From the IMG/VR virus record IMGVR_UViG_3300023210_000045, positions 1 through 51,379 of that record: DNA of 51,379 nucleotides, one strand, 5' to 3'. The stretch is from a virus. The stretch's first letter is position 1, and each line of letters begins with the position of its first letter. Position numbers and translations under genes: made by a program. This document shows positions 42,469-49,520 of this stretch, in pieces. Under the pieces are notes generated by a model that saw only the letters and a list, made by a program, of their open reading frames with translations, was not told the origin of the DNA and did no database searches.

Positions 42469-44894
42469 TATATATTAATTTTAGTTTGTACTGAAGCAGA
42501 TATTTCCTGCTCCGTTTTGAGCCTAAACCATCTACTTGTAGCGTCTCTTCCGTTCTCAGCTTTTTCTCCAGTCTTATATATAGCATAAGATTGGAACCAA
42601 CTTTTGAAGTTTTTAGATGACAAAGCAAACTTACTCTTAGCTTGGTAGTCAGGATAATCAGATATGAAATCTCCCATAGCCTCACTAAGGCTAATTTTAC
42701 AACCAACCACTGAGTATTTATTAAAGTCATTCTTATCCTCATCTACAAGCCCAAGCCACTCCACAAAATCATGTGATGTCTCGGCAGACAAATGTCTTAT
42801 CTTAAGATTAACAAAGCTTGAAGATACTAATCCCTGAGACATGTACACTTGCAAACAAGAAATCATATAGTTATCAAATTGTGACCACTCGTCATCATCC
42901 CAATCTGAAAAAAGCATCTTACCAAATTCATCTAGTGGTGTATAATTTGCATTATAATACTGATGTAATTCTAGTTCCCACTTTCTTCTGACAAAAGAAT
43001 TACCTGCTCCTCTGATAGCATAGTTAGTAGTGATAGCTACCTTTGGAGATTTTTCAAAAGGAACCTTAACCGAGTCCTTATTCTTTTTCTCTATAGTAAT
43101 ACCTTCAGTTACCACGCTAAACAATCTTTCAAAAGGAAAGTGTTTTCTGATATCATCAAATAATAATATCTGAGTATCTGAATTAACTAACTGATAAGCA
43201 AAGTTTTTCTCAAAGCTAAAACTCTTACCATCAATAGTAACCACCTTCTTCATATGAGATAAAGCGTTCATAAAAATACCCTTGCCAGTACCGCCTTCAG
43301 GGTTGTCAGAAATAATCTCATCATTAAGAATAACAGCAGGTGCATACGATGGAGTTTTATATCCATGCATAAGATAACCTATTGTACTTTCCATTGACCT
43401 GCGTCTATCACTTTTGTTATTGGATATGTTACCAATAAATTTAGGATAGTCAGAATGTTTATCAACCTTAACTATTTTAAAGTTTCTATCAATGATGTGG
43501 TCTTTCCATACATAGCCACCTAAGTCTATATAATCTATTATTTCAACATCACCACTTGTTACTTTAATAGCACAATCTTTATAGTATAAATAGCTAACGT
43601 CTTTAGTATCCTCAATAAAGAATATATCAATTGTATCTATTAGACTTAGATAGTTATCTGTAAAGTACCTCGTGCTATCAGCAAAGTGATTATAGATTGC
43701 AATGTTAGATAGTTTAATAAGATAGTTAAGGGTAAAATCTTTTATATCATTAACGTCTGTAGCCTCTATAAGATTGTTGATTACCTTAACAAATGTATAA
43801 TTATTTGAACCTTCTATCGCATATTTATAATACCCATTGTCCTCCAAAAAATGTTTAAAGGTATTAGGTTGTAGCCGAACAACGCCTCTATCGCTTATGC
43901 TCCAAAACAAATACTCATCAGCCTCATTAATCGTTTCATCTATAATAGAATCTATTATGTCTGATTCAATATCATCATCAGCACTTCTGTGTATCTCTGT
44001 TCTTGGTGCTCCTGATTTAACTTGCTGTTTAATTCTATTTATTCTATCCTCATCTTCATAAAATTTTGTGTTGTTCTTTTCAGTTTGTCTGTAAGCAGAA
44101 TCAACAACCTTCTCCATCTCTTCAATAGAAAATCCATTGCCACAATATTCTGAAAGCACGTTCTTGCTTTGCACTGGGTATACTCCAAACTCATTACAAG
44201 CTTGGGCAAATACATACGCATTATTATTTCTCTCGCCCTCAATCATAGGATACTTCTTTGTCCACCACTTCTGAAGTATATCTATTATTTTAGGTTTGTC
44301 GGTTATTTTAATGGTCTTTCTTTTAGAATCCAACTCTATCTCTCTGTGCTCAGGCTCTTCATACTTTTCCCACACACTACTAATACCATTAGTAAAAATC
44401 AATGGGTCATAACTCTCATAACATACCCTTGCAATATTCTTAGATGTGGTATCAAAATGTGGGTTGTTATAATACTTCTGTAAGGCATTGAAGTATAGCT
44501 TATGATTAGGTATATCTTTAGGTATCTTAACAAGCACTTTCAATCCATTACCTGAAGGAGAAATAAATACTGAGTAAGTGAACTTATCCTTGGTAAACTT
44601 CTCTTTATCTGATAGCATATCTTTTTGACTATCGTACTTGTCAAAGTCCAAACATATCAACCCACTATGATTTACAATGTCAGAATCTTTTCTACCCACA
44701 AACTCTCCTGAGAATAAAATAGAGGGCAACTTCATTTTTAGTTGTTGCCTCTTGGTTGAATCCTTCTCAACTCTAATAGATTTAATTAGGTCTTTACTCT
44801 TAGACCCATTCTTAATCCTTTCTAACATAACCCCAACATCAACAATGTGTTTTTGTTCTGTCTCCCTTATGTCTTTAAATATTGTTATTTTCAT
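42468..44894 (-). CDS. Primase-helicase: BT4734/VirE_N N-terminus plus SF3 helicase
   Basis: 808 aa. Residues 60-180 fit the BT4734-like N-terminal (VirE_N) domain: GLICLDFDKYD (about 77-87, DxD metal-type motif) and VFISPSGNGLKVLVKI. The C-terminal half is an SF3/D5-like ATPase: Walker A NPEGGTGKG (about 530), Walker B QILLFDD (about 580) and motif C PKVAITTNYA (about 615). Known role of such fusions: primer synthesis and unwinding at phage or plasmid origins. The gene sits right beside the iteron-like repeats at 44915. It is the only replicase-class enzyme visible. Confidence 0.87.
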   Translation of the reverse strand: MKITIFKDIRETEQKHIVDVGVMLERIKNGSKSKDLIKSIRVEKDSTKRQQLKMKLPSILFSGEFVGRKDSDIVNHSGLICLDFDKYDSQKDMLSDKEKFTKDKFTYSVFISPSGNGLKVLVKIPKDIPNHKLYFNALQKYYNNPHFDTTSKNIARVCYESYDPLIFTNGISSVWEKYEEPEHREIELDSKRKTIKITDKPKIIDILQKWWTKKYPMIEGERNNNAYVFAQACNEFGVYPVQSKNVLSEYCGNGFSIEEMEKVVDSAYRQTEKNNTKFYEDEDRINRIKQQVKSGAPRTEIHRSADDDIESDIIDSIIDETINEADEYLFWSISDRGVVRLQPNTFKHFLEDNGYYKYAIEGSNNYTFVKVINNLIEATDVNDIKDFTLNYLIKLSNIAIYNHFADSTRYFTDNYLSLIDTIDIFFIEDTKDVSYLYYKDCAIKVTSGDVEIIDYIDLGGYVWKDHIIDRNFKIVKVDKHSDYPKFIGNISNNKSDRRRSMESTIGYLMHGYKTPSYAPAVILNDEIISDNPEGGTGKGIFMNALSHMKKVVTIDGKSFSFEKNFAYQLVNSDTQILLFDDIRKHFPFERLFSVVTEGITIEKKNKDSVKVPFEKSPKVAITTNYAIRGAGNSFVRRKWELELHQYYNANYTPLDEFGKMLFSDWDDDEWSQFDNYMISCLQVYMSQGLVSSSFVNLKIRHLSAETSHDFVEWLGLVDEDKNDFNKYSVVGCKISLSEAMGDFISDYPDYQAKSKFALSSKNFKSWFQSYAIYKTGEKAENGRDATSRWFRLKTEQEISASVQTKINI

Positions 44895-44914
44895 TTGTGT
44901 TTAATTTATATTAG

Positions 44915-45006
44915 TGACAATTTATGACAGATAAATGACAGATGCATTTACCTTTTAACTATTTGATTATCAATATTTATAAGTCCTTAATGACTGAATG
45001 ACTGAT
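44915..45006. other. Candidate replication origin: TGAC iterons and A/T-rich tract
   Basis: On the plus strand TGACA occurs at 44915, 44925 and 44936 (10- and 11-nt spacing, one helical turn), and TGACTGA occurs at 44991 and 44999. A/T-rich DNA surrounds and follows them (45010-45070). The set lies in a 232-nt gap between the primase-helicase start and the SSB-like operon's end. Direct repeats next to an origin-class helicase gene are the usual iteron layout; they could also be operators for the primase promoter. Confidence 0.5.
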
Positions 45007-45030
45007 AATTTATCAAAATCAATAAAAAAA

Positions 45031-45052
45031 AATATACAAATATTAGAAAGTT
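45031..45052 (-). promoter_or_regulatory. Candidate promoter for the primase operon
   Basis: Minus strand AACTTTCTAATATTTGTATAT resembles the phage promoter cores at 41517 and 46978 (AAsTTATTrATATTTTTTG followed by TATCTTT) but is shorter and has a changed box (TATATTT). It lies between the terminator at 45077 and the iterons. A transcript from here would carry the iterons in its leader. Confidence 0.35.
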
Positions 45053-45076
45053 ATTAGTTGTATATATATAAAAATA

Positions 45077-45100
45077 GGGGAGGATTGTCATTACCTCCCC
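45077..45100 (-). terminator. Terminator of the recombination operon
   Basis: Perfect 7-bp stem GGGGAGG / CCTCCCC with loop of 10 nt, followed on the minus strand by TATTTTTATATA. It begins 26 nt after the stop of the SSB-like gene. Confidence 0.85.
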
Positions 45101-45126
45101 ATATTTTAATGGTAAATAACTGATAG

Positions 45127-45426
45127 TTAGAATGGTAGTTCTTCAGTAGTTTCTGTCACAGGTGTGTCATTTTCTGTCACAGGTGTGTCATTTTTTTTTT
45201 TCTTAAACCCACCTTCAGGCTTCCAAGTATCAACTTCTACATAGTAGTTTCCACTCTTTGATTGCTTGATATCAACTGACAACCATCCATCACTCTGGAA
45301 TTCTTTCAAGGTCTTTATAGCTTCATCAACTTTAAATTTAACCTTGCCCACCACAAACTCTGGTGCGTTTTCATTTCTTTTAAAATAAATTCCATCTGCA
45401 AATAGCACTTCTTTTTTTTCACTCAT
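45127..45426 (-). CDS. Small ssDNA-binding-like protein with SSB-type C-terminal tip
   Basis: 99 aa. Core: VLFADGIYFKRNENAPEFVV, then KVKFKVDEAIKTLKEF and WLSVDIKQSKSGNYYVEVDTW, a beta-rich pattern common in small phage proteins linked to recombination. A Lys run and a duplicated NDTPVTE (18-nt direct repeat) lead to the tip EELPF, similar to the DDDIPF tip by which SSBs recruit repair proteins. It is co-transcribed with the annealing protein and exonuclease. A run of ten T on the plus strand (ten A in the message) sits before the tip. Confidence 0.65.
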   Translation of the reverse strand: MSEKKEVLFADGIYFKRNENAPEFVVGKVKFKVDEAIKTLKEFQSDGWLSVDIKQSKSGNYYVEVDTWKPEGGFKKKKNDTPVTENDTPVTETTEELPF

Positions 45427-45436
45427 AATAATATAT

Positions 45437-46162
45437 TTATAATGTTTGGTAAATAATTCTTGAATTAATATCCTCTGTACTTAATGGAGAGTAGTACCTA
45501 TCCCATACTTCTAATGCACGTTCTACTTTGTCTCTCCCATTATCATAGAACTGCTGAGAACATTCAAAGATACCCAGTTGATTGGTTTGTTTATCAACCA
45601 CAATGAATACCATGTCCTTATCGAATAGTTGTTTATAGATGTAAGCCTGACTATCGTAGTTATATCTCTTTGCTGACCACATGAACTGATTGATATCACT
45701 TGTGGTTTTTAAATCATATATCTTATCACCAACAATATCAGCTTTTCCCTTGAATGGAGTACTCATAATCTCACCAACGGCAGGTACTTCATATAGGTTC
45801 CCTTCCTGCGTAATCAAATCATAAATTAAAAAGTTGTTCTTTACGACATCAACCCATGATTCAACTGCATCAACTTCTTTTTGCAGGTAAGCTTGGTCTA
45901 CCTGATTACTATTCACATAATCTTTGTAGTGCTTTGTACTCCTTGTATTGGCATCAACGACATGATATTTAACATCCTTGCTAGGTTCTAATATTAGCTG
46001 ATGGAACATATGTCCTTGCAACATAGGAATAGTTGGAGTCTTATCCTTCTTGAATTCAGAAGGATTGTTTAGTAGAGTTCCGATATCTGAGGCACTGACA
46101 TATTGTTTGCCAAATTCCCCATAATATTTTGCATCATCTCTTAGTTCGGTAATAACATCCAT
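45437..46162 (-). CDS. RecE/ExoVIII-like exonuclease (PD-(D/E)xK)
   Basis: 241 aa. Motifs in order: YVSASDIGTLLNNPSEFKK, GHMFHQLILEP (the motif with the conserved His), FKGKADIVGDKIYDLKTTSD (Asp then D-L-K, the catalytic core) and YNYDSQAYIY (the last Gln/Tyr motif). Together these are the PDDEXK_12/ExoVIII pattern. It makes 3' single strands for the annealing protein encoded just upstream; the two genes overlap in TAATG. Known pair in Red-like recombination. Confidence 0.9.
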   Translation of the reverse strand: MDVITELRDDAKYYGEFGKQYVSASDIGTLLNNPSEFKKDKTPTIPMLQGHMFHQLILEPSKDVKYHVVDANTRSTKHYKDYVNSNQVDQAYLQKEVDAVESWVDVVKNNFLIYDLITQEGNLYEVPAVGEIMSTPFKGKADIVGDKIYDLKTTSDINQFMWSAKRYNYDSQAYIYKQLFDKDMVFIVVDKQTNQLGIFECSQQFYDNGRDKVERALEVWDRYYSPLSTEDINSRIIYQTL

Positions 46163-46764
46163 TAGACTGATGCTGATTTATATTTAGCACTAAGAGTTTT
46201 TTTAGTTTGAGGTGTTACCTCATACTTCTTCTCAATGTCAGTCATACATTTTGCGAATGATACTCCTGACTTAGCCTTGCCCTCTATAAATACCAATACC
46301 TTGTCATAGTTAGGAGAGTCGGTAGATAGCTTAGCTTTTTTGTTAGGGTCTTTCTTCTCCTCAACTGGCAAGTCCTCACCATACCATAACTCTAAGCCAA
46401 GTCCATGCATAGCTATAGCCTTGGTCATACTACGTTGTATAGCCTTATTAACATCCATTGAAGTTACCTTGTCAGCAGTAATACTCTGCATCCGATAGTC
46501 CATGATAGGTAGATAATCAATCATCTCCTCATCATTAATAGTTACTCCAACTTTTACAAAGCAAGTTCTTCCATCTGTGAAATAGTTCAAGCCATTCTCT
46601 GCCTCGTATACTTTTCGTGTGGCGTTAGGGAATAATGTCTTGACTGAACGCCAAGCGTGTGACCAAGAAACGTAATTCATCTTACCCTTCTTTTCAATCA
46701 TTGGTTTAACATCAATTGAATTCAATGTGTTAAAAACATTTGTGTAATCTTTAGTGTTACTCAT
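46162..46764 (-). CDS. Single-strand annealing protein, DUF1071 type
   Basis: 200 aa. The order LNSIDVKPMIEKKGKMNYVS, then WSHAWRSVKTLFPNA, DYLPIMDYRMQSI, DVNKAIQRSMTKAIAMHGLG and LELWYGEDLP is the DUF1071 signature (Rad52/RecT-like fold). It pairs ssDNA ends from the exonuclease. First gene of the recombination operon; its 200-nt leader carries a strong hairpin and a tRNA-elbow-like element, and the promoter core is at 46978. Confidence 0.9.
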   Translation of the reverse strand: MSNTKDYTNVFNTLNSIDVKPMIEKKGKMNYVSWSHAWRSVKTLFPNATRKVYEAENGLNYFTDGRTCFVKVGVTINDEEMIDYLPIMDYRMQSITADKVTSMDVNKAIQRSMTKAIAMHGLGLELWYGEDLPVEEKKDPNKKAKLSTDSPNYDKVLVFIEGKAKSGVSFAKCMTDIEKKYEVTPQTKKTLSAKYKSASV

Positions 46765-46802
46765 AATAAATTTGTGTTTAATTAGAATTAAAATTTAATA
46801 GT

Positions 46803-46837
46803 GAGTGATGAGGGAATCGAATCCTCATCACCCTCTC
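46803..46837 (-). ncRNA. tRNA-elbow-like element C1 (weaker member)
   Basis: Minus strand: GGTGATGAGG stem, T-loop ATTCGATT, CCTCATCAC stem; with the outer GAG/CTC this gives up to 12 bp, the length of a tRNA acceptor-T stack. A GTTGGTC, like a D-loop, lies just upstream (46846-46852). A separate 6-bp hairpin (AGCTGA TAGCG TCAGCT, 46871-46887) precedes it. No anticodon arm can be drawn. The position before the T-loop is A and not G, and the inner GAG/CTC pairing needs a bulge. It lies 39 nt upstream of the annealing-protein ATG. Confidence 0.5.
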
Positions 46838-46977
46838 TTCTTTTTGACCAACGCCTTTTTTTTAGAGCTGAGCTGACGCTATCAGCTAAATGTCTATAGC
46901 ATATGTAATATATTAAAATTAAAATATAATCTTAGGTATGTGTAAAGTGTCACCATAAATAGGTGTGGAAGTGTCCA

Positions 46978-47004
46978 CAAAGATACAAAAAATATCAATA
47001 ACTT
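46978..47004 (-). promoter_or_regulatory. Conserved early promoter, core TATCTTTG
   Basis: Minus strand AAGTTATTGATATTTTTTG followed by TATCTTTG (46985-46978), exact TAnnTTTG. It overlaps the stop of the 134-aa gene and drives the recombination operon through a leader of about 200 nt. Its twin is at 41517. Confidence 0.65.
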
Positions 47005-47399
47005 TTTAGTTTCTTTGTTTTTTTTACGGAGGTATTATAGACCTCCATAACCTCTTCCCTCCTCCTTTTGAGGAAGGTAAGTATTTTTGGGTTTTGTCTA
47101 CTATTAACCTCATCTTTTATCGCAACCTCAATCCTATTGAGTTTGTATATATTATTAACAAGCTTAACCTTGAGTGTACCTAAAGCCCATCCGTAAGATC
47201 CTATTGTCATCTTACACTCTGAACTTAACGGCTCATAATAATCTCCACTTGTAGAGGTGTTCATATATTCATATGTACCATCATCAAACCTTTCTATTCT
47301 GGTTCCGTTATTTATAATGGCATAAGTAATTTCATCTTTTATTATCAAACAAGTAGGGTCTGACTCTGCTTGTTTGAATATTTCTTTATCACTATACAC
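46995..47399 (-). CDS. Unknown 134-aa protein
   Basis: GTG start at 47399, overlapping the 59-aa gene by 8 nt. The N-terminal half is beta-rich (DEITYAIINNGTRIERFDDG, GDYYEPLSSECKMTIGSYGW) and the C-terminal half helical and basic (LTFLKRRREEVMEVYNTSVK, KTKKLKSY). No family recognised. Confidence 0.68.
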   Translation of the reverse strand: MYSDKEIFKQAESDPTCLIIKDEITYAIINNGTRIERFDDGTYEYMNTSTSGDYYEPLSSECKMTIGSYGWALGTLKVKLVNNIYKLNRIEVAIKDEVNSRQNPKILTFLKRRREEVMEVYNTSVKKTKKLKSY

Positions 47400-47571
47400 C
47401 CTCAGACCTCCTTAATTCCTTCATCTCTTTGTGGAGAATATTTATATCATTAAGATTTCTACTCTTCCAACTGGAGTAGTCAATGCCATCCCATGAAGAT
47501 GGGATATTAAAGTTTAGTTTATTGTCGTGAAAAGTTATTGTCACTCCATCTATAATCTGTGATTTTTTCAT
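47392..47571 (-). CDS. Unknown 59-aa protein
   Basis: ATG 47571. MKKSQIIDGVTITFHDNKLN, FNIPSSWDGIDYSSWKSRN and a helical end NILHKEMKELRRSEGV. It fills the gap between two same-strand genes with short overlap on its downstream side and so is probably real. Function unknown. Confidence 0.62.
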   Translation of the reverse strand: MKKSQIIDGVTITFHDNKLNFNIPSSWDGIDYSSWKSRNLNDINILHKEMKELRRSEGV

Positions 47572-47574
47572 GTC

Positions 47575-47967
47575 TTAAATATTTAAAGTTATAAATTCAT
47601 CATCGGTAAAATTTATTCGGTGCAATAGGGTGTGTACCAGTCCGTTATCTCCCCATTGATTTTCTTTTGTTTCAGTACTAACCTCGAATAGGTAGCTTAA
47701 CTTGTTAACATCCTCTGCATCTAACTTTGTTAGGTCAGTTGTTACCCTATAAGTCAAGTCATCATTATTCAATGTTATGACTGATGCCTCAAGTAATGGG
47801 TAGTAAACTGATACCACTCTTAACTCTTGGTCATATTTATTTATTTGATTTCTGAATTTTTCTTTTATATCTTCAGAATATCCAGTACTCATTATGGCTT
47901 TGTCATCAATCTTAACATCATACCATCGAGTGCCTTCTTTAATTTGTAGTACTTTTAGTTGTTTCAT
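47575..47967 (-). CDS. Unknown 130-aa protein
   Basis: I start at ATG 47967 (MKQLKVLQIKEGTRWYDVKI); the longer frame from 48009 runs back into the preceding gene with a Met-rich non-protein-like stretch. Beta-rich: TYRVTTDLTKLDAEDVNKLS, ENQWGDNGLVHTLLHRINFT. The ATG is 4 nt past the preceding stop. No family recognised. Confidence 0.7.
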   Translation of the reverse strand: MKQLKVLQIKEGTRWYDVKIDDKAIMSTGYSEDIKEKFRNQINKYDQELRVVSVYYPLLEASVITLNNDDLTYRVTTDLTKLDAEDVNKLSYLFEVSTETKENQWGDNGLVHTLLHRINFTDDEFITLNI

Positions 47968-47971
47968 ATTT

Positions 47972-48340
47972 TTAAAATATAGGTTCATCATCATCATTAA
48001 TAAAATCATCTTTGGTTTCCCAATCTATCATGTCCAAAACCTCGGAGTCAAAAAAGTCAGCCAATATATTGGCATCTAAATCCATACCCGAAAGGTCAAC
48101 CCTTGACCCTAACTTAATTAAGTAGTCAAAAACCTCTCTTCTCTCACCAGTTAGATACATGACATGAGCCATGCCTAACTTGAATTTATTTGAGTGTGCC
48201 ATTAAGCCTTGCCAAACGGCAGAACCTAATGTATCTATTGGAGGACATTTTGCTTTGAGTAAGTTCTTTCTTTTACCTCTTGTGCTAAACGCCTCCTCCA
48301 TTCCTTTGATAATTAAAATTTTTAAATCTATCTCATCCAT
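47972..48340 (-). CDS. Unknown 122-aa protein with an SSB-like acidic tail
   Basis: Helical body (ILIIKGMEEAFSTRGKRKNL, HVMYLTGERREVFDYLIKLG) and a strongly acidic C-terminus ending INDDDEPIF. The tip resembles the DDDIPF end of SSB, the docking peptide for RecO, RecQ or PriA. Together with the EELPF protein this is the second such tip in the early genes. No ssDNA-binding core is visible. Confidence 0.68.
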   Translation of the reverse strand: MDEIDLKILIIKGMEEAFSTRGKRKNLLKAKCPPIDTLGSAVWQGLMAHSNKFKLGMAHVMYLTGERREVFDYLIKLGSRVDLSGMDLDANILADFFDSEVLDMIDWETKDDFINDDDEPIF

Positions 48341-48453
48341 AGTAATAACAAATGTATCGTTAATAAAATTATAAAGATAGGAATAATGATAATGTAAAAT
48401 ACATCCATCACATTCCTAACTATCTCCTTGAAATTATTATAATACTTCTTCAT
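48328..48453 (-). CDS. 41-aa single-pass membrane peptide
   Basis: ATG 48453 overlaps the preceding stop by 17 nt and its own stop overlaps the next gene by 13 nt. N-terminus YYNNFKEIVRNVM, then a hydrophobic helix (VFYIIIIPIFIILLTIHLLL), ending WMR. Length and overlaps suit a phage membrane micropeptide. Expression unproven. Confidence 0.5.
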   Translation of the reverse strand: MKKYYNNFKEIVRNVMDVFYIIIIPIFIILLTIHLLLLWMR

Positions 48454-48664
48454 AGCTATCCATTTTAAAATAATCCAAAACATTTATAATATCACATTCA
48501 AATACATAAGATAAAGCCCAAACATCTCCGAACTCCATATCCATAAGACTTTTATGTTGTGTTAACATCAAAGTTAGGTGTCTGCCAGTATGTCTGTACT
48601 TAATTGAATGAGCATTCAACATATCTTTTCCTTTCGTTTCTAATCTATCTAGTAAACTTTTCAT
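48437..48664 (-). CDS. Unknown 75-aa protein
   Basis: Helical: LLDRLETKGKDMLNAHSIKY, RHLTLMLTQHKSLMDMEFGD, VFECDIINVLDYFKMDSYEE. The second half (a helix, an FGDVW turn and a helix) might be an HTH-like unit. No family recognised. Confidence 0.68.
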   Translation of the reverse strand: MKSLLDRLETKGKDMLNAHSIKYRHTGRHLTLMLTQHKSLMDMEFGDVWALSYVFECDIINVLDYFKMDSYEEVL

Positions 48665-48675
48665 TTTAAATTGTT

Positions 48676-49050
48676 TTATAAATTTTCTTTACAAGTTGGG
48701 CATCTACCATAGTCAAGTATATCCCCAGTAATTTCATCACCACAACATGAGAATAATATCTCTTGGTGTTGTGCCTTGTAACCCCTATAATCATACACTA
48801 GTTCATGGTCAAGGTCAAGCATCCATCCGAGTGGAACATTATTGTTAAACTCGGTGCGATTAATTTGTGTTCCATTATGCGTATATAAAAAGTCAAACGC
48901 ATCTATGTTATCCCAATCTCTGTTGTTGTTTATATAATCTTTCAAACTGGACTCTATTCTAGAAAGAATTTTAATACTTTTTAAATCGGTTCGTAAATTG
49001 AAATCCACATCTATAGAAACCCAATCAATATAGTCTGTTAAATTAGTCAT
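48676..49050 (-). CDS. Unknown 124-aa protein with C-terminal zinc-finger-like tail
   Basis: N-terminus WVSIDVDFNLRTDLKSIKIL; Trp/Asp-rich centre (NRDWDNIDAFDFLYTHNGTQ); ending with SCCGDEIT, then GRCPTCKENL, a CC-x(n)-CxxC cluster that could bind zinc. ATG 49050 is preceded by AAAGGAG with 7-8 nt spacing, a Shine-Dalgarno-like site. The leader repeats that of the next gene upstream. Confidence 0.7.
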   Translation of the reverse strand: MTNLTDYIDWVSIDVDFNLRTDLKSIKILSRIESSLKDYINNNRDWDNIDAFDFLYTHNGTQINRTEFNNNVPLGWMLDLDHELVYDYRGYKAQHQEILFSCCGDEITGDILDYGRCPTCKENL

Positions 49051-49187
49051 ATTTTATTCTCCTTTCTTTTTAGTTTATCATTATTCCACTTATCCATTAT
49101 TTGCTCATTGGTTGAGTCATCTATGTAGTAAGTAGTATTATTTATTGTAATGTATAGTGACTCTTTTGTTAGTACTTTGATAGTCAT
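49047..49187 (-). CDS. Unknown 46-aa protein
   Basis: ATG 49187, stop overlapping the next ATG (ATGA). MTIKVLTKESLYITINNTTY, YIDDSTNEQIMDKWNNDKLK and a basic end. Its leader (AACTAAAAAGAAAGGAGAAT just before the ATG) recurs, almost unchanged, at its own 3' end, in front of the next gene; so the final residues KRKENKI are encoded by a copied leader. Confidence 0.6.
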   Translation of the reverse strand: MTIKVLTKESLYITINNTTYYIDDSTNEQIMDKWNNDKLKRKENKI

Positions 49188-49204
49188 ATTATTCTCCTTT
49201 CTTT

Positions 49205-49234
49205 TTAGTTATAGGAGGGCAAAATGCCCTCCCT
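49205..49234 (-). promoter_or_regulatory. Leader hairpin class A, copy 1
   Basis: Minus strand GGAGGGCA / TGCCCTCC, 8-bp perfect stem (49214-49221 with 49225-49232) and a 3-nt loop, followed by ATAACTAAAAA and the ATG at 49187. The 14-nt AGGGAGGGCATTTT and the downstream box are shared with copy 2 at 50468. Could also end the upstream gene. Confidence 0.6.
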
Positions 49235-49241
49235 TTGTTTG

Positions 49242-49436
49242 TTATTTTATTACTGAATAATCGTTTGAACTTCTCAAAAAATATCTCCAATCGGTTTCTG
49301 TATTCATTTCTTCCGATTCAAATTCTTCCTTTGACCTCGAAGCAGTTCTGTATTTTGAGTATAACTTACCATTGTCATATTTTCTGATAGTGAATGTTCT
49401 TTTGTTGTAATTCGGTGTTACTTTTAAATTTTCCAT
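49242..49436 (-). CDS. Unknown 64-aa basic/acidic protein
   Basis: MENLKVTPNYNKRTFTIRKY, NGKLYSKYRTASRSKEEFES, EEMNTETDWRYFLRSSNDYS. Alternating charges, no hydrophobic core of note. It follows the class B hairpin (49484) and precedes class A copy 1. No family recognised. Confidence 0.65.
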   Translation of the reverse strand: MENLKVTPNYNKRTFTIRKYDNGKLYSKYRTASRSKEEFESEEMNTETDWRYFLRSSNDYSVIK

Positions 49437-49483
49437 TTTATTATTTTTTTAATAATGTGAGGAATATACCTCTACCCACAAAA

Positions 49484-49508
49484 CCTCACTACCAATTAGG
49501 TAGCGAGG
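49484..49508 (-). promoter_or_regulatory. Leader hairpin class B, copy 1
   Basis: Minus strand CCTCGCTACC-TAATT-GGTAGTGAGG, 10-bp stem with one G-T. It lies 13 nt past the ArdC stop and about 50 nt before the ATG at 49436. Copy 2 is at 50707; both share GCTACC..ATTGGTAGTGAGG. Confidence 0.6.
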
Positions 49509-49520
49509 TGGTTTAAGATG

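Noticed and set aside
46803-46890. A complete canonical tRNA on the minus strand
   Set aside because: The T-arm is clear, but no D-stem, anticodon arm and 7-bp acceptor can be drawn together; position 53 is A and not G. Kept only as a tRNA-like element.
49211-49233. Simple rho-independent terminator at the class A hairpin
   Set aside because: No T run follows on the minus strand; the sequence after it is an A-rich leader box shared with another gene.
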